A stretch of 64,000 bases of DNA from Microbispora sp. H13382 (GTDB lineage: Bacteria > Actinomycetota > Actinomycetes > Streptosporangiales > Streptosporangiaceae). The position numbers and the translations under genes were made by a program. Every line of letters starts with the position of its first letter. Positions within the stretch are counted from its first letter, which is position 1. The DNA lies in contig NZ_JABBXA010000017.1 in NCBI RefSeq assembly GCF_014161445.1, positions 124,001 to 188,000 on the forward strand. Reading direction: 5' to 3'. The notes beneath the pieces were generated by a model. The model did no database searches. It was not told the DNA's origin and saw only the letters and a list, made by a program, of their open reading frames with translations. Of this stretch, positions 1 to 8,159 are shown piece by piece.

Positions 1-342
1 GGCCGCGCCCGCGGCGATGAAACGTGTTCTCATTCTGTACCTCGGGTGGGGGGGATCGGCGCCGGTGGGAGCGCCGAACGCACCATAGGCGGGGGGAGCC
101 GGAACCGTACAGCGAGCGCCCTCCGGGGCGATCGTCATCGGTTTGCTGCAACTGAACCGGTTCTGCTGTGTGGGCCACCCGGACCAGCGCGATCTCCCTT
201 CGGGGGCTGTCGCCGGCGCCGTGAAACACCGATGAAACGTTCACCTGTCGTCGCGGCGATGCCGCCTCGCGTCTGTGCGTCTGTGCGGCTGTATGGCTGT
301 GAGGCTGTGAGGCGAGTCGGGTGGTCTGTAGGGTCGGCTGCC
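1..342. other. Leading stretch upstream of the LRR gene, simple repeats
   Basis: No convincing gene is seen here. An open frame extends upstream of the LRR gene to position 46 and contains an ATG at 232, but 260-315 is built from short GTG/GGCTGTG-like repeats and has no ribosome site, so it looks non-coding. The left edge of the window may also cut the control region of a neighbouring gene that is not visible. Confidence 0.4.
329..334 (+). promoter_or_regulatory. Putative -10 of a leaderless promoter for the LRR gene
   Basis: TAGGGT matches the actinobacterial TANNNT -10 pattern and lies 8 nt before the GTG at 343, the spacing expected if transcription begins at the start codon. No good -35 is visible, so this rests on the -10 and spacing alone. 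Confidence 0.35.
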
Positions 343-387
343 GTGCCCGGTTTCGATGTGCCCGGCCGTGATGTGCCCGGCCCCGAT
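343..387 (+). repeat. Three 15-bp tandem repeats at the 5' end of the LRR gene
   Basis: Three copies of a GTGCCCGGNNNNGAT unit (343-357, 358-372, 373-387) encode a repeated V-P-G-x-D pentapeptide. Simple-repeat DNA continues upstream, which makes the start of the gene hard to fix. Confidence 0.6.
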
Positions 388-1395
388 ACGCCCAGCCATG
401 CGCCCACCGACATCGCCGCGCCCGTGGTGGACTGGGCGCCCCCTGGCGCCGTACGGTTCGCCGGCGGTGCGCCGGTCGCCCTGGTGGCGCCCGGCGCGGG
501 GCTGACGTCGCTGCCCGCGGCGCTCGGCGACATGGTCACGCTGCGCCACGTAGACCTGGACGGGAACGCGCTCACGACGTTGCCCGGGTGGATCGCGCGT
601 CTGGAGCGGCTGCGGGTCCTGCTGCTCTACGGCAACCGGATCGGGGCCCTCCCGCCCGAACTGGGCCGCCTCGTGTCGCTCGAACATCTCGGCGCCGGGC
701 GCAACGCGCTGACCGCGGTGCCGGACACGCTGTGGCGGCTGAGCCGGCTGCGGTCGCTCGTCCTGGCGGAGAACGAGATCGCGGACCTTCCTCCCGGCCT
801 GGGCCGGCTCCGCGAGCTGCGCATGCTCGACCTCGGCCACAACCGGCTGCGCGAGGTGCCCGCGGAGATCGGGGACCTGCCCTGCCTCACGGACTACCTC
901 TACCTGAGCGACAACGGCTTCACGTCGGTGCCCGCCTCGCTGGGACGGCTCGACCGGCTCGGCTATCTCAACCTCGCCGAGAACCGGCTGGCCGCGCTGC
1001 CCGCGGAGATCGGCGGCATGACCGGCCTGCACGAGTTGCGCGTCCACGACAACCGGCTGACCGCGCTGCCGGACACGATCGGACGCCTGACCGGGCTGCG
1101 CGAGCTGCACCTGAGGAACAACCGCCTCGCGGCGCTGCCCGAGTCGATCGGCGGGCTGCGCGCGCTGCGCCACCTGGACCTGCGGGGCAATCCCCTGGAA
1201 CGGCTGCCCGACTCCGTCGTCCGCCTGACGGACCTGACCCACCTGGACCTGCGGGCGACCCGCCTCGCCACGCTGCCCGGCGGGCTGGCGGAGCTGCCTC
1301 GGCTTGAGAAACTCGACCTGCGGTGGGTCAAGCTCGACGAGGTGCCCGCCTGCGTACGCCCGCTGCGCGAGCGAGGGTGCGTCGTCCTGCTCTGA
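343..1395 (+). CDS. Leucine-rich repeat protein
   Basis: A protein of about 350 aa that is almost entirely leucine-rich repeats. Roughly 12 units of 23 residues run from near residue 57 to residue 333, each of the type LPxxIGxLxxLxxLxLxxNxL, the pattern of bacterial and plant intracellular LRR proteins. There is no signal peptide, transmembrane segment, kinase or other catalytic domain, so it is probably a cytoplasmic binding scaffold; the ligand cannot be inferred. The short N-terminal region carries V-P-G-x-D repeats. The start is uncertain: GTG 343 follows a TAGGGT box at leaderless spacing, while ATG 232 would add 37 residues encoded by simple repeats. The next gene is convergent, so this gene appears to stand alone. 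Confidence 0.75.
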   Translation: MPGFDVPGRDVPGPDTPSHAPTDIAAPVVDWAPPGAVRFAGGAPVALVAPGAGLTSLPAALGDMVTLRHVDLDGNALTTLPGWIARLERLRVLLLYGNRIGALPPELGRLVSLEHLGAGRNALTAVPDTLWRLSRLRSLVLAENEIADLPPGLGRLRELRMLDLGHNRLREVPAEIGDLPCLTDYLYLSDNGFTSVPASLGRLDRLGYLNLAENRLAALPAEIGGMTGLHELRVHDNRLTALPDTIGRLTGLRELHLRNNRLAALPESIGGLRALRHLDLRGNPLERLPDSVVRLTDLTHLDLRATRLATLPGGLAELPRLEKLDLRWVKLDEVPACVRPLRERGCVVLL

Positions 1396-1424
1396 GATGG
1401 TGCCGGGTGGCCTGCGGCCTGACG

Positions 1425-2090
<666 letters not shown>

Positions 2091-2166
2091 GGCGGTCACC
2101 TCCTCGAAACTGTCGGTTCACAAACTCTCAGATGTCACCGTATGTCGGATAAAAGGATTTGTCATC

Positions 2167-2181
2167 TGTCATGGACTGACA
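2167..2181. promoter_or_regulatory. Candidate TetR operator
   Basis: TGTCA-N5-TGACA is a perfect inverted repeat between the divergent tetR and MFS genes. Further TGTCA/ATGTC half-sites lie just upstream (around 2133-2166), so there may be more than one repressor site. The assignment to the adjacent TetR protein is inferred from position. Confidence 0.5.
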
Positions 2182-2225
2182 TAAATTACTGCAGGTCTAC
2201 TCAGTGTCGCTAAGGGGGAACCTCC

Positions 2226-3794
2226 ATGACTCAAGCCGTATCGGCGGTGGACGCCGACGCGCCTCCAGGACGGGGCCAGGGCCATCCGTGGCTCACACTG
2301 CTCGCCGTCTCGCTCGGCGTCATCATGGTCATGCTCGACGGCACGGTCGTGGCGATCGCGAACCCGGTCATCCAGGTCGAACTCAAGGCGACACTGGCCG
2401 ACCTGCAGTGGGTGACCAGCGGTTACCTGCTCGCGCTGGCGGTCTTCCTGATCACGGCCGGCAAGCTCGGTGACCTCTTCGGGCACAAGCGGGTCTTCCT
2501 GATCGGCGTCGCCGGCTTCGCGCTGACCTCGCTCGCCATCGGCCTGTCGTCCTCGATCGGCATGCTGATCGCGCTGCGCGTGCTGCAGGGACTTTTCGGC
2601 GCGCTGCTGCAGCCCGCCGCGCTGGCGTTGCTCCGGTCGGCCTTCCCCGGCGAGAAGCTGAACATGGCCATGGGCGCGTGGGGTGCGATCATCGGTCTGT
2701 CGAGCGCGGGCGGCCCGATCATCGGCGGCCTGCTGGTGGAGAACGTGAGCTGGCAGTCGGTGTTCTTCATCAACGTGCCGGTCGGCGTGGTGGCTCTGGC
2801 GTTCGGGCTGTGGGCGCTGCGGGAGAGCAAGGCCAAGACGCTGTCCAGGGTCGACTGGCTCGGCGTCGTGCTGCTGTCCGGCGCGATGTTCGCGCTGGTG
2901 TGGGCCATCATCAAGGCTCCTGAGTGGGGCTGGGGCGACGCCAGGACGCTCGGCTTCCTCGCCGCGGCCGTGGTCGTCGGGGCCGTGTTCCTGTTCTGGC
3001 AGTCGAAGGCGCGCGAGCCGCTGCTGCAGCTGAGCCTGTTCCGCAACGCCTCGGTCTCGATCGGGACCGTCCTCATGATCCTCATGTCGTTCGCGATGTT
3101 CGGCGCGATGTTCTTTCTCACGTTCTTCTTCCAGGGCGTGCACGGGCTCACGCCGCTCGACTCCGGCCTGCGGATGCTGCCGATGAGCGCCGGCATGATC
3201 GTCGCCTCGCCCATCGCGGGCGTGCTCATCGGCAAGCTCGGCCCGAAGATCACCATCGCGGGCGGCATGGTGATCGCCGCCGTCGCCATGTTCCTCATGT
3301 CGCGGCTCGGCGTCGACGCGGCCTTCGCCGACACCGCGATCCCGTTCGTGCTGCTCGCGTTCGGCCTGTCGCCGGTGTTCGTCGGCGCCACCGAGATCAT
3401 CGTGGGCAACGCCCCCGAGGAGCTGAGCGGCGTCGCGGGCGGCGTGCAGAACTCCGCGATGCAGGTCGGCGGCGCGCTCGGCACCGCCATCCTGGGCGCG
3501 GTCGTGTCCGCCAAGGTGGCCGACGTGCTGCCGGGCTACCTCGGCCCGGTGGCGCAGGCCGTCAAGCCCGCGGAGATGGAGGGGCTGAAGGCCCTGGCCT
3601 CGGTGGGCCAGGCCCCGCCCGGGCTCCCGGCCGAGGTGGCCAAGACGGTCGCCGACGCGGCGCACCTGTCCTTCATGGACGGCCTGCACCTCGGCTTCGT
3701 GGTGAGCACGGCGGTCGCCCTCGTCGCGGCGGCCCTGGCCCTGTTCGTCAAGGCCGGCCGCAAGACCGAGGGCGCCCCGGTCCACGTGGGCTGA
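2226..3794 (+). CDS. MFS drug exporter, DHA2 (14-TM, EmrB/QacA type)
   Basis: A 522-aa major facilitator of the 14-helix proton-antiport DHA2 family. Recognisable features are the first-helix motif with LDGTVVAIANPVIQ, motif A GKLGDLFGHKR between helices 2 and 3, and an antiporter motif C with GGPIIGGLL near residue 160. Hydrophobic helices fill the rest of the protein, with a short cytoplasmic tail ending KAGRKTEG. The start ATG has AAGGGGGAA 6-9 nt upstream. It is expected to export toxic or self-made hydrophobic compounds across the cytoplasmic membrane under control of the divergent TetR repressor. The substrate cannot be told from sequence. Confidence 0.93.
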   Translation: MTQAVSAVDADAPPGRGQGHPWLTLLAVSLGVIMVMLDGTVVAIANPVIQVELKATLADLQWVTSGYLLALAVFLITAGKLGDLFGHKRVFLIGVAGFALTSLAIGLSSSIGMLIALRVLQGLFGALLQPAALALLRSAFPGEKLNMAMGAWGAIIGLSSAGGPIIGGLLVENVSWQSVFFINVPVGVVALAFGLWALRESKAKTLSRVDWLGVVLLSGAMFALVWAIIKAPEWGWGDARTLGFLAAAVVVGAVFLFWQSKAREPLLQLSLFRNASVSIGTVLMILMSFAMFGAMFFLTFFFQGVHGLTPLDSGLRMLPMSAGMIVASPIAGVLIGKLGPKITIAGGMVIAAVAMFLMSRLGVDAAFADTAIPFVLLAFGLSPVFVGATEIIVGNAPEELSGVAGGVQNSAMQVGGALGTAILGAVVSAKVADVLPGYLGPVAQAVKPAEMEGLKALASVGQAPPGLPAEVAKTVADAAHLSFMDGLHLGFVVSTAVALVAAALALFVKAGRKTEGAPVHVG

Positions 3795-3810
3795 GGTCCG
3801 TTTCCTCCCG

Positions 3811-3841
3811 TACGGCTCCCGCCACTCCGGCGGGAGCCGTA
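3811..3841 (+). terminator. Hairpin terminator after the MFS gene
   Basis: A perfect 13-bp stem (TACGGCTCCCGCC and its complement) with a 5-nt loop begins 16 nt after the MFS stop. No U-tract follows, as is common in high-GC actinobacteria. Confidence 0.7.
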
Positions 3842-3875
3842 CTCGTGTACGGGTCGGGAGCGCCCGCCCGCTCAG

Positions 3876-3881
3876 TAGACT
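3876..3881 (+). promoter_or_regulatory. -10 box of a leaderless promoter for the DUF3039 gene
   Basis: TAGACT lies 8 nt before the GTG start at 3890, with no ribosome site between. This is the classic actinobacterial leaderless arrangement. No strong -35 is visible. Confidence 0.5.
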
Positions 3882-3889
3882 TGGTATCC

Positions 3890-4141
3890 GTGAGCGGCAC
3901 GAAGATTCTTCCCGAGAGCGACGTAACACCCCGGCTCTCGCACGGCGACGGTGACCACGAGCGCTTCTCGCACTTCGCCGACAAGAACAAGATCACTGAG
4001 AGCTACGTGACCGGCGCGCCGGTGCGGGCCCTGTGCGGCAAGGTCTGGGTGCCCAGCCGCGACCCGAAGAAGTACCCGGTCTGTCCGGAGTGCAAGGAGA
4101 TCTACGAGGGGCTGCCCAAGGGCGAACCGTCCGGCGAGTGA
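3890..4141 (+). CDS. DUF3039 family zinc-ribbon-like small protein
   Basis: An 83-aa protein of the actinobacterial DUF3039 family. The conserved core HFADKNKITESYVTG...ALCGKVWVP...CPECKEIYEGL is present; the single Cys of ALCGK together with CPEC could hold a metal ion, although only three cysteines are seen. The function of the family is unknown. In actinobacteria the family is often found near the SF2 helicase seen here at 8160, and the same association is kept at a distance of 4 kb. The start GTG 3890 is supported by the leaderless promoter just before it; a TTG at 3881 is a weaker alternative. Confidence 0.85.
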   Translation: MSGTKILPESDVTPRLSHGDGDHERFSHFADKNKITESYVTGAPVRALCGKVWVPSRDPKKYPVCPECKEIYEGLPKGEPSGE

Positions 4142-4212
4142 GTGTCGATACGGGATCATCACGTTCCCCGCGGCTAGGGTCTGCCTTCTGACCAGCCGTA
4201 TCGGGGGAACGA

Positions 4213-5412
4213 ATGGTTCGGCGACCCATCGCCGTCTTCCTTGCATGCCTTTACGCGCTGGGCGGCGCCTGCGCCGCCCCGGCGTCCGCCGCCTCCCGGG
4301 CGACCGGGGGTCACGCCGGCACCGGAATGCGCGGTTCGCCGGCCTCGCGGCCGGACGCCTGTCTCGCCCGCCACGCCGTACCGCAGCGCCGGCACGGCGT
4401 GGGCGGGCTCACCCACGCGCTGGAGCCGCGTGAGCCCGGCCCCGACGAGGTCGCCCGGATGTCGGCCGACCTGGCACGCAGGCTCGGGTCGGCGCAGCGG
4501 GACGACACCGCGGGGCGGGATGACACAGCGCGGCGGGATGACACCGCGCGGCGGGATGACACCGCGCGGCGGGGGAGTGCTCCCGGCACCCTTGAGCGGA
4601 TCACCGTTCCGGTGTGGGTGCACATCATCAGGGACCGCGCGCTCGGCCTGCCCGACGCCGCCGTCTCCCGGCAGATCGCCGTGCTGAACACGGCCTACTC
4701 GGGCGGGTACGGCGGGGCCGACACCGGCGTGCGCTTCGAGCTCAAGGGCATCACGCACACCGACAACAGGAGCTGGTTCCGCGACCCCATCGGCTACGAG
4801 GAGCCGATGAAGAAGAAGCTGCGGGCCGGGGGTCCGGAAACGCTCAACCTGTACATCGCGCAGCTGAGCCGGCTCGTGCTCGGCTACTCCACCTACCCGT
4901 ACTGGTACGCCGACGAGCCCGTGCTGGACGGCGTGGTGATCGACTGGCGGAGCGTCCCGGGCGGCCCGCTGCGCGACTTCGCCAGAGGCTTCACGGCCGT
5001 GCACGAGATCGGCCACTGGCTCGGCCTGCTGCACACCTTCGAGAACGGCTGCAAGGCCCCCGGCGACTCGGTGGACGACACCCCGGCCGAGGCGTACCCG
5101 ACGAACGGCTGCCCCTCGAAGAAGGACACCTGCCCCGCCCCGGGCGGCGACCCGGTCCACAACTTCATGGACTACGCCCAGGATCGCTGCATGCGCGAGT
5201 TCACGGCGGGCCAGGGCGTACGCGTCCACCAGATGTGGGACGCCTACCGCCGCCCGGCGCCGCGGGGAGCCGGCGCGGGGCCGCAGAAGGCCGCCGCGAG
5301 CATCGAGGGGCCCGCCTCGGACGGCGCCGACGACGGCGTGCCGAGCGCCGTCCAGGGCGGTGAGGAGCCGGTCATGGAGGTCCAGGGCGATGCGCGAGGT
5401 ACGGGGCGATGA
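4213..5412 (+). CDS. Secreted zinc metalloprotease, M43 (pappalysin-like) family
   Basis: A 399-aa exported peptidase. The N-terminus is a Sec-type signal peptide (MVRRP, hydrophobic stretch, AxA cleavage site near PASAAS). The catalytic zinc motif HEIGHWLGLLH spans residues 264-274 (HExxHxxGxxH), and the Met-turn lies in NFMDYAQD, both typical of metzincins of family M43B. Between signal and catalytic domain, residues 96-119 are four hexapeptide repeats of the type RDDTAR, a probable flexible spacer of a propeptide. Cysteines flanking the active site (NGCKAPGD, NGCPSKKDTC, DRC) suggest disulfides suited to an extracellular enzyme. GGGGGAAC-type purine run precedes the ATG. It is monocistronic and followed by about 155 bp without a gene. 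Confidence 0.9.
   Translation: MVRRPIAVFLACLYALGGACAAPASAASRATGGHAGTGMRGSPASRPDACLARHAVPQRRHGVGGLTHALEPREPGPDEVARMSADLARRLGSAQRDDTAGRDDTARRDDTARRDDTARRGSAPGTLERITVPVWVHIIRDRALGLPDAAVSRQIAVLNTAYSGGYGGADTGVRFELKGITHTDNRSWFRDPIGYEEPMKKKLRAGGPETLNLYIAQLSRLVLGYSTYPYWYADEPVLDGVVIDWRSVPGGPLRDFARGFTAVHEIGHWLGLLHTFENGCKAPGDSVDDTPAEAYPTNGCPSKKDTCPAPGGDPVHNFMDYAQDRCMREFTAGQGVRVHQMWDAYRRPAPRGAGAGPQKAAASIEGPASDGADDGVPSAVQGGEEPVMEVQGDARGTGR
4498..4569 (+). repeat. Four 18-bp tandem repeats in the metalloprotease gene
   Basis: Units of 18 bp at 4498-4515, 4516-4533, 4534-4551 and 4552-4569 encode RDDTA(G/R). The last two are identical and the second differs at one base, indicating recent slippage expansion. 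The copy number is likely to vary among strains. Confidence 0.85.
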
Positions 5413-5567
5413 CGAATCGGCCGTGAGCCGTTGACGTGGCGGCGCGGGTGTGAGAGTAACTCCACAGCAGCGTTCATGGTCACGAAGCCTCGCGTCCGGC
5501 CCTGAGCGCCGAGTCACTCGCCGGTTCCGTCCCACGCGCGCCCGGCCATGCCGCCCGGGGAGGCTTT

Positions 5568-6788
5568 GTGGATGACCAGTGGATGCGCCGGGTCTGGCCC
5601 CCCACCGAGGAGGAGCCCCCGCCGTCCGAGGAGGGCCCCACTCGCCCGTACGGCGCCCCGGGCGGGCCGCCGTCGTCCCCGCAGTGGCCCTCACGCCCAT
5701 ACGGCGGACGGGAGGCCGAGGGGGCCGAGGAGGACAGCTTCACCCGTGCGTACCGCCTGCCCGGCGACGTGACGGAGGAGAGGCGTGGGCGTTCCGGCCC
5801 GGTGCAAGGGGGCTTCGCCACCCGCCCCTACCTCATGCCGGACAGAGGCGAGGCGGGGCAGGAGGGCAGGCGCCCAGCGGAGCGGCCCGAGGCGACGGGG
5901 GGTGCCGGAGGAGGTCTCACCCGTGCGTACCGTCTGCCCGGCGACGCGACGCCGGAAGGGCCGGCGCATTCCGGAGCAGCCGGGGAGGCCGAAGAGGGCT
6001 TCCCACGTGCCTACCGCCTGCCCGGCGAGGTGACGCCGGAAGGGCCTGTCCATCCGGGAACCGAGGGCCCCGGAGGGGGCTTCACCCGTCCGTACGGCGC
6101 GCCGGTCTCGGAGAGGCGATCGGCGGACCGCCCGGTGTGGCCCTCGCTGGGCCTGGAGCCCGCGAAGCCCGAGGACGACCTGCCTCCCTCGGCGCGCCGC
6201 TACCGCGCGCCCGAAACGCCGCCGCGCCGGATGCCCCGCTGGTTACAGCGCCTTCTCGTCGGCGGCCTCGCGCTGGTCTGCTCGGCCGCCGTCATCGGCG
6301 CGGTGGTGGTCACGGTCCTGCACCGGGCCGAGAGCGCGCCTCCCACGATGATCCACGACCAGATCGCGGGAGTCGCCTACACGCTGCCGCCCGAGTGGCG
6401 GGAGGGCGTGGTCGCACCCGTGACCGGCTTCACCTCATCCGCCGCGCGCGGGGACAGCGCGACGGTCATGGCCCGGCCCGGCGACCGGGTGGACCCGCCC
6501 AACCTGCGCTCGGCCGTCATCGACCTGGCCGATCTCTACACCCAGCTGCTGCTGCACGGCGACAAGGTCGAGGTGCTCGACGACCGCGCGGTCACCGTCG
6601 GCGGGCGGCCGGGCCACACCCGCGCCGTACGCGCCGAGTACACCGACGTCGTCAACGAGCCGGCCTTCATGCGGGTGACCCTGCTGACCCGGCCGGACGG
6701 CGGCAGCACGGTCCTGCTCGGGCTGGCCCATCCCGACGATCCCCGGTCGCGCGCCGAGATCGAGGGCCTGATGTGGGGAGCCCGCTGA
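5568..6788 (+). CDS. Single-pass membrane protein with repeated R-x-Y-x-x-P tail motifs
   Basis: A 406-aa protein of no recognised family. Residues 1-220 are Pro/Glu/Gly-rich and presumably cytoplasmic, and contain at least seven copies of a short motif R(A/P)Y(R/G)xP: three are RAYRLPG followed by D/E-V/A-T, the others RPYG or RPYLMP. A single hydrophobic segment (about 228-250, LLVGGLALVCSAAVIGAVVV) is followed by an external domain of about 150 residues with no visible catalytic motif. GTG 5568 follows GGGGAGG. A similar tail motif (RTVAYRVPRP) occurs in the DUF3352 protein at 16861-18549. One reading is that the motif binds a common cytoplasmic partner or is phosphorylated at its Thr/Tyr; this is inference. 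Confidence 0.72.
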   Translation: MDDQWMRRVWPPTEEEPPPSEEGPTRPYGAPGGPPSSPQWPSRPYGGREAEGAEEDSFTRAYRLPGDVTEERRGRSGPVQGGFATRPYLMPDRGEAGQEGRRPAERPEATGGAGGGLTRAYRLPGDATPEGPAHSGAAGEAEEGFPRAYRLPGEVTPEGPVHPGTEGPGGGFTRPYGAPVSERRSADRPVWPSLGLEPAKPEDDLPPSARRYRAPETPPRRMPRWLQRLLVGGLALVCSAAVIGAVVVTVLHRAESAPPTMIHDQIAGVAYTLPPEWREGVVAPVTGFTSSAARGDSATVMARPGDRVDPPNLRSAVIDLADLYTQLLLHGDKVEVLDDRAVTVGGRPGHTRAVRAEYTDVVNEPAFMRVTLLTRPDGGSTVLLGLAHPDDPRSRAEIEGLMWGAR

Positions 6789-7187
6789 GCCGCGCTTGTC
6801 CTCCTGCCGCCCTCTGCCGGAACTCTGGCGGCGTGCCCTCCGCGCCGGCCCATCCTTTCCGGGCGAATGACACTATCGGTCCCTATCGGTGGCAGTAATG
6901 GCAACAGGGGAGACAGTCGGTCGTTCCGGTCCTGATTCGCGCCCGCGTACGTCCCGTTCATTGCCAGTATGAAAGTACAAAAGACCGCTCGGAGTGCTCT
7001 AAGGCGAGATAGCTAGGCGTGTCCGTATTTGTGGGGCGGCTTGGAGATAGGTGTAACATCTGTTTGCCGGTATCCGATAAGTGGCTCGCTGCCCGCGTTT
7101 CCCCCGACAGGTATTTTCGATGTCGCATCGCACGAAAACGCGGTGACCCGGAAAGACCAATTCTCTCACTATGGGGGGGAAATCAAA
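6789..7187. other. AT-richer gap upstream of the small secreted protein
   Basis: No gene is supported in this 399-bp stretch. From about 6870 it is visibly lower in G+C than its surroundings and probably holds the promoter and a long leader for the gene at 7188. No clear -35/-10 pair or known riboswitch was recognised. Confidence 0.5.
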
Positions 7188-7805
7188 TTGATTTCTCGTA
7201 GGAGCAGCTCGGCCTCTGGTTCGCGTGGCGCCGGTCGCCTGCTGATGTGGTCCGCCGCGGCAGCGGTGACCTGCGCGACCGTGGGGCTCTCGGGCGCGGT
7301 CGCGGCGAGCGCGGCCCCGGCGAAGGCCTCCCCCGCCACGCAGGCGGTGACGAGCCCGGCCGGGGACAAGGACAAGGACAAGGAGAAGATCCCCTACCCG
7401 CGCCTCGACACCACGAATATCATCACTTCCTTCACCACCACCGGTGCCACCCCCACTGTTCCGACGAACTCGAGGACTTACACGGGCTCCGCCCGCAGGG
7501 GTCACGTCTGGATCAACGACACCACGGGGTGGAGGGACATCACCTCGGTGTTCCCGGCAGGCTTCTACTACGACATCAGCCTGGCTGCGGCACCCAGCAC
7601 GCCTCGCGGCGCGGAGGCGGCCCCTCTCGTGCTTGGAGCCACGGGTATTCCCGCCGGCCTCCTGAGGGTCACCGTCCGACGGGCGGACGGCGTCATTTAC
7701 CGATCCGACTGCACCGTCACTGACGTCAGCGGTACCAACGCCGCTGGCACAGGCACGGCCCGGTCACTGGCCAACATCACCTGCGGCCCTTCCGCCACGG
7801 TCTGA
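7188..7805 (+). CDS. Small secreted protein of unknown function
   Basis: A 205-aa protein with a long basic N-region (RRSSSASGSRGAGR), a hydrophobic core (LLMWSAAAAVTCATVGLSGAV) and an Ala-rich signal cleavage site near ASAAPA, so it is probably exported. The mature part begins with a charged Asp-Lys linker (KDKDKEK) and continues as a Thr/Ser-rich beta-type domain with two cysteines (SDCTV and ITCGP) that could form a disulfide. The start is TTG 7188: a run GGGGGGGAAA lies 6-8 nt upstream, and the signal peptide begins right after it. A longer frame from 7029 exists but has no signal-like N-terminus. No family was recognised. A two-hairpin terminator follows. Confidence 0.65.
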   Translation: MISRRSSSASGSRGAGRLLMWSAAAAVTCATVGLSGAVAASAAPAKASPATQAVTSPAGDKDKDKEKIPYPRLDTTNIITSFTTTGATPTVPTNSRTYTGSARRGHVWINDTTGWRDITSVFPAGFYYDISLAAAPSTPRGAEAAPLVLGATGIPAGLLRVTVRRADGVIYRSDCTVTDVSGTNAAGTGTARSLANITCGPSATV

Positions 7806-8159
7806 CAATTTCCACATCCAGGTAGCGAATGAGGGCGGACGGCCTCGGGAGCGTCAGCTTCCGGGGCTGTCCGCCCTCGTGCGCCAAGGCGCCGGCGCAC
7901 GAGGATCCGGCTACCGTCGTCTACCGGCCCAGCGCGCTTCACGTCCCGGATCCCACGGCGACGCGGAGATCGCCGCGGTGAGCCGGGCCGGCGTGGCAGA
8001 GTGTCGGCGACTCCATGTGTGCAGCGCCACACCGGGTGATTTCGGGCCGCCTCGCGTGTGCGGGACACGTCCTGTCGGTCGGGCGGGCTAGTCTGAATCC
8101 ACTGTGAGGGAGCGAACCGATAGAGACACGAGTGTTCCGACGAGTTCGGGGAGGCGTCG
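7806..8159. other. Gap between secreted protein and helicase
   Basis: The 354-bp gap holds the terminator hairpins of the upstream gene and, near its right end, TAGTCT at 8089-8094. That box fits an actinobacterial -10 and would give a leader of roughly 60 nt carrying the GGGGAGG ribosome site of the helicase. No further gene is supported. Confidence 0.5.
7831..7900 (+). terminator. Terminator hairpins after the secreted protein gene
   Basis: A 10-bp stem GAGGGCGGAC (7831-7840) pairs with 7869-7878. A second hairpin, GTGCGCC pairing with GGCGCAC, spans 7879-7900. Neither has a T-tail. Confidence 0.55.

Noticed and set aside
2169-3929. 586-codon minus-strand frame opposite the MFS gene
   Set aside because: The product is Glu/Arg/Gln-rich with no fold; the plus strand encodes an unmistakable transporter.
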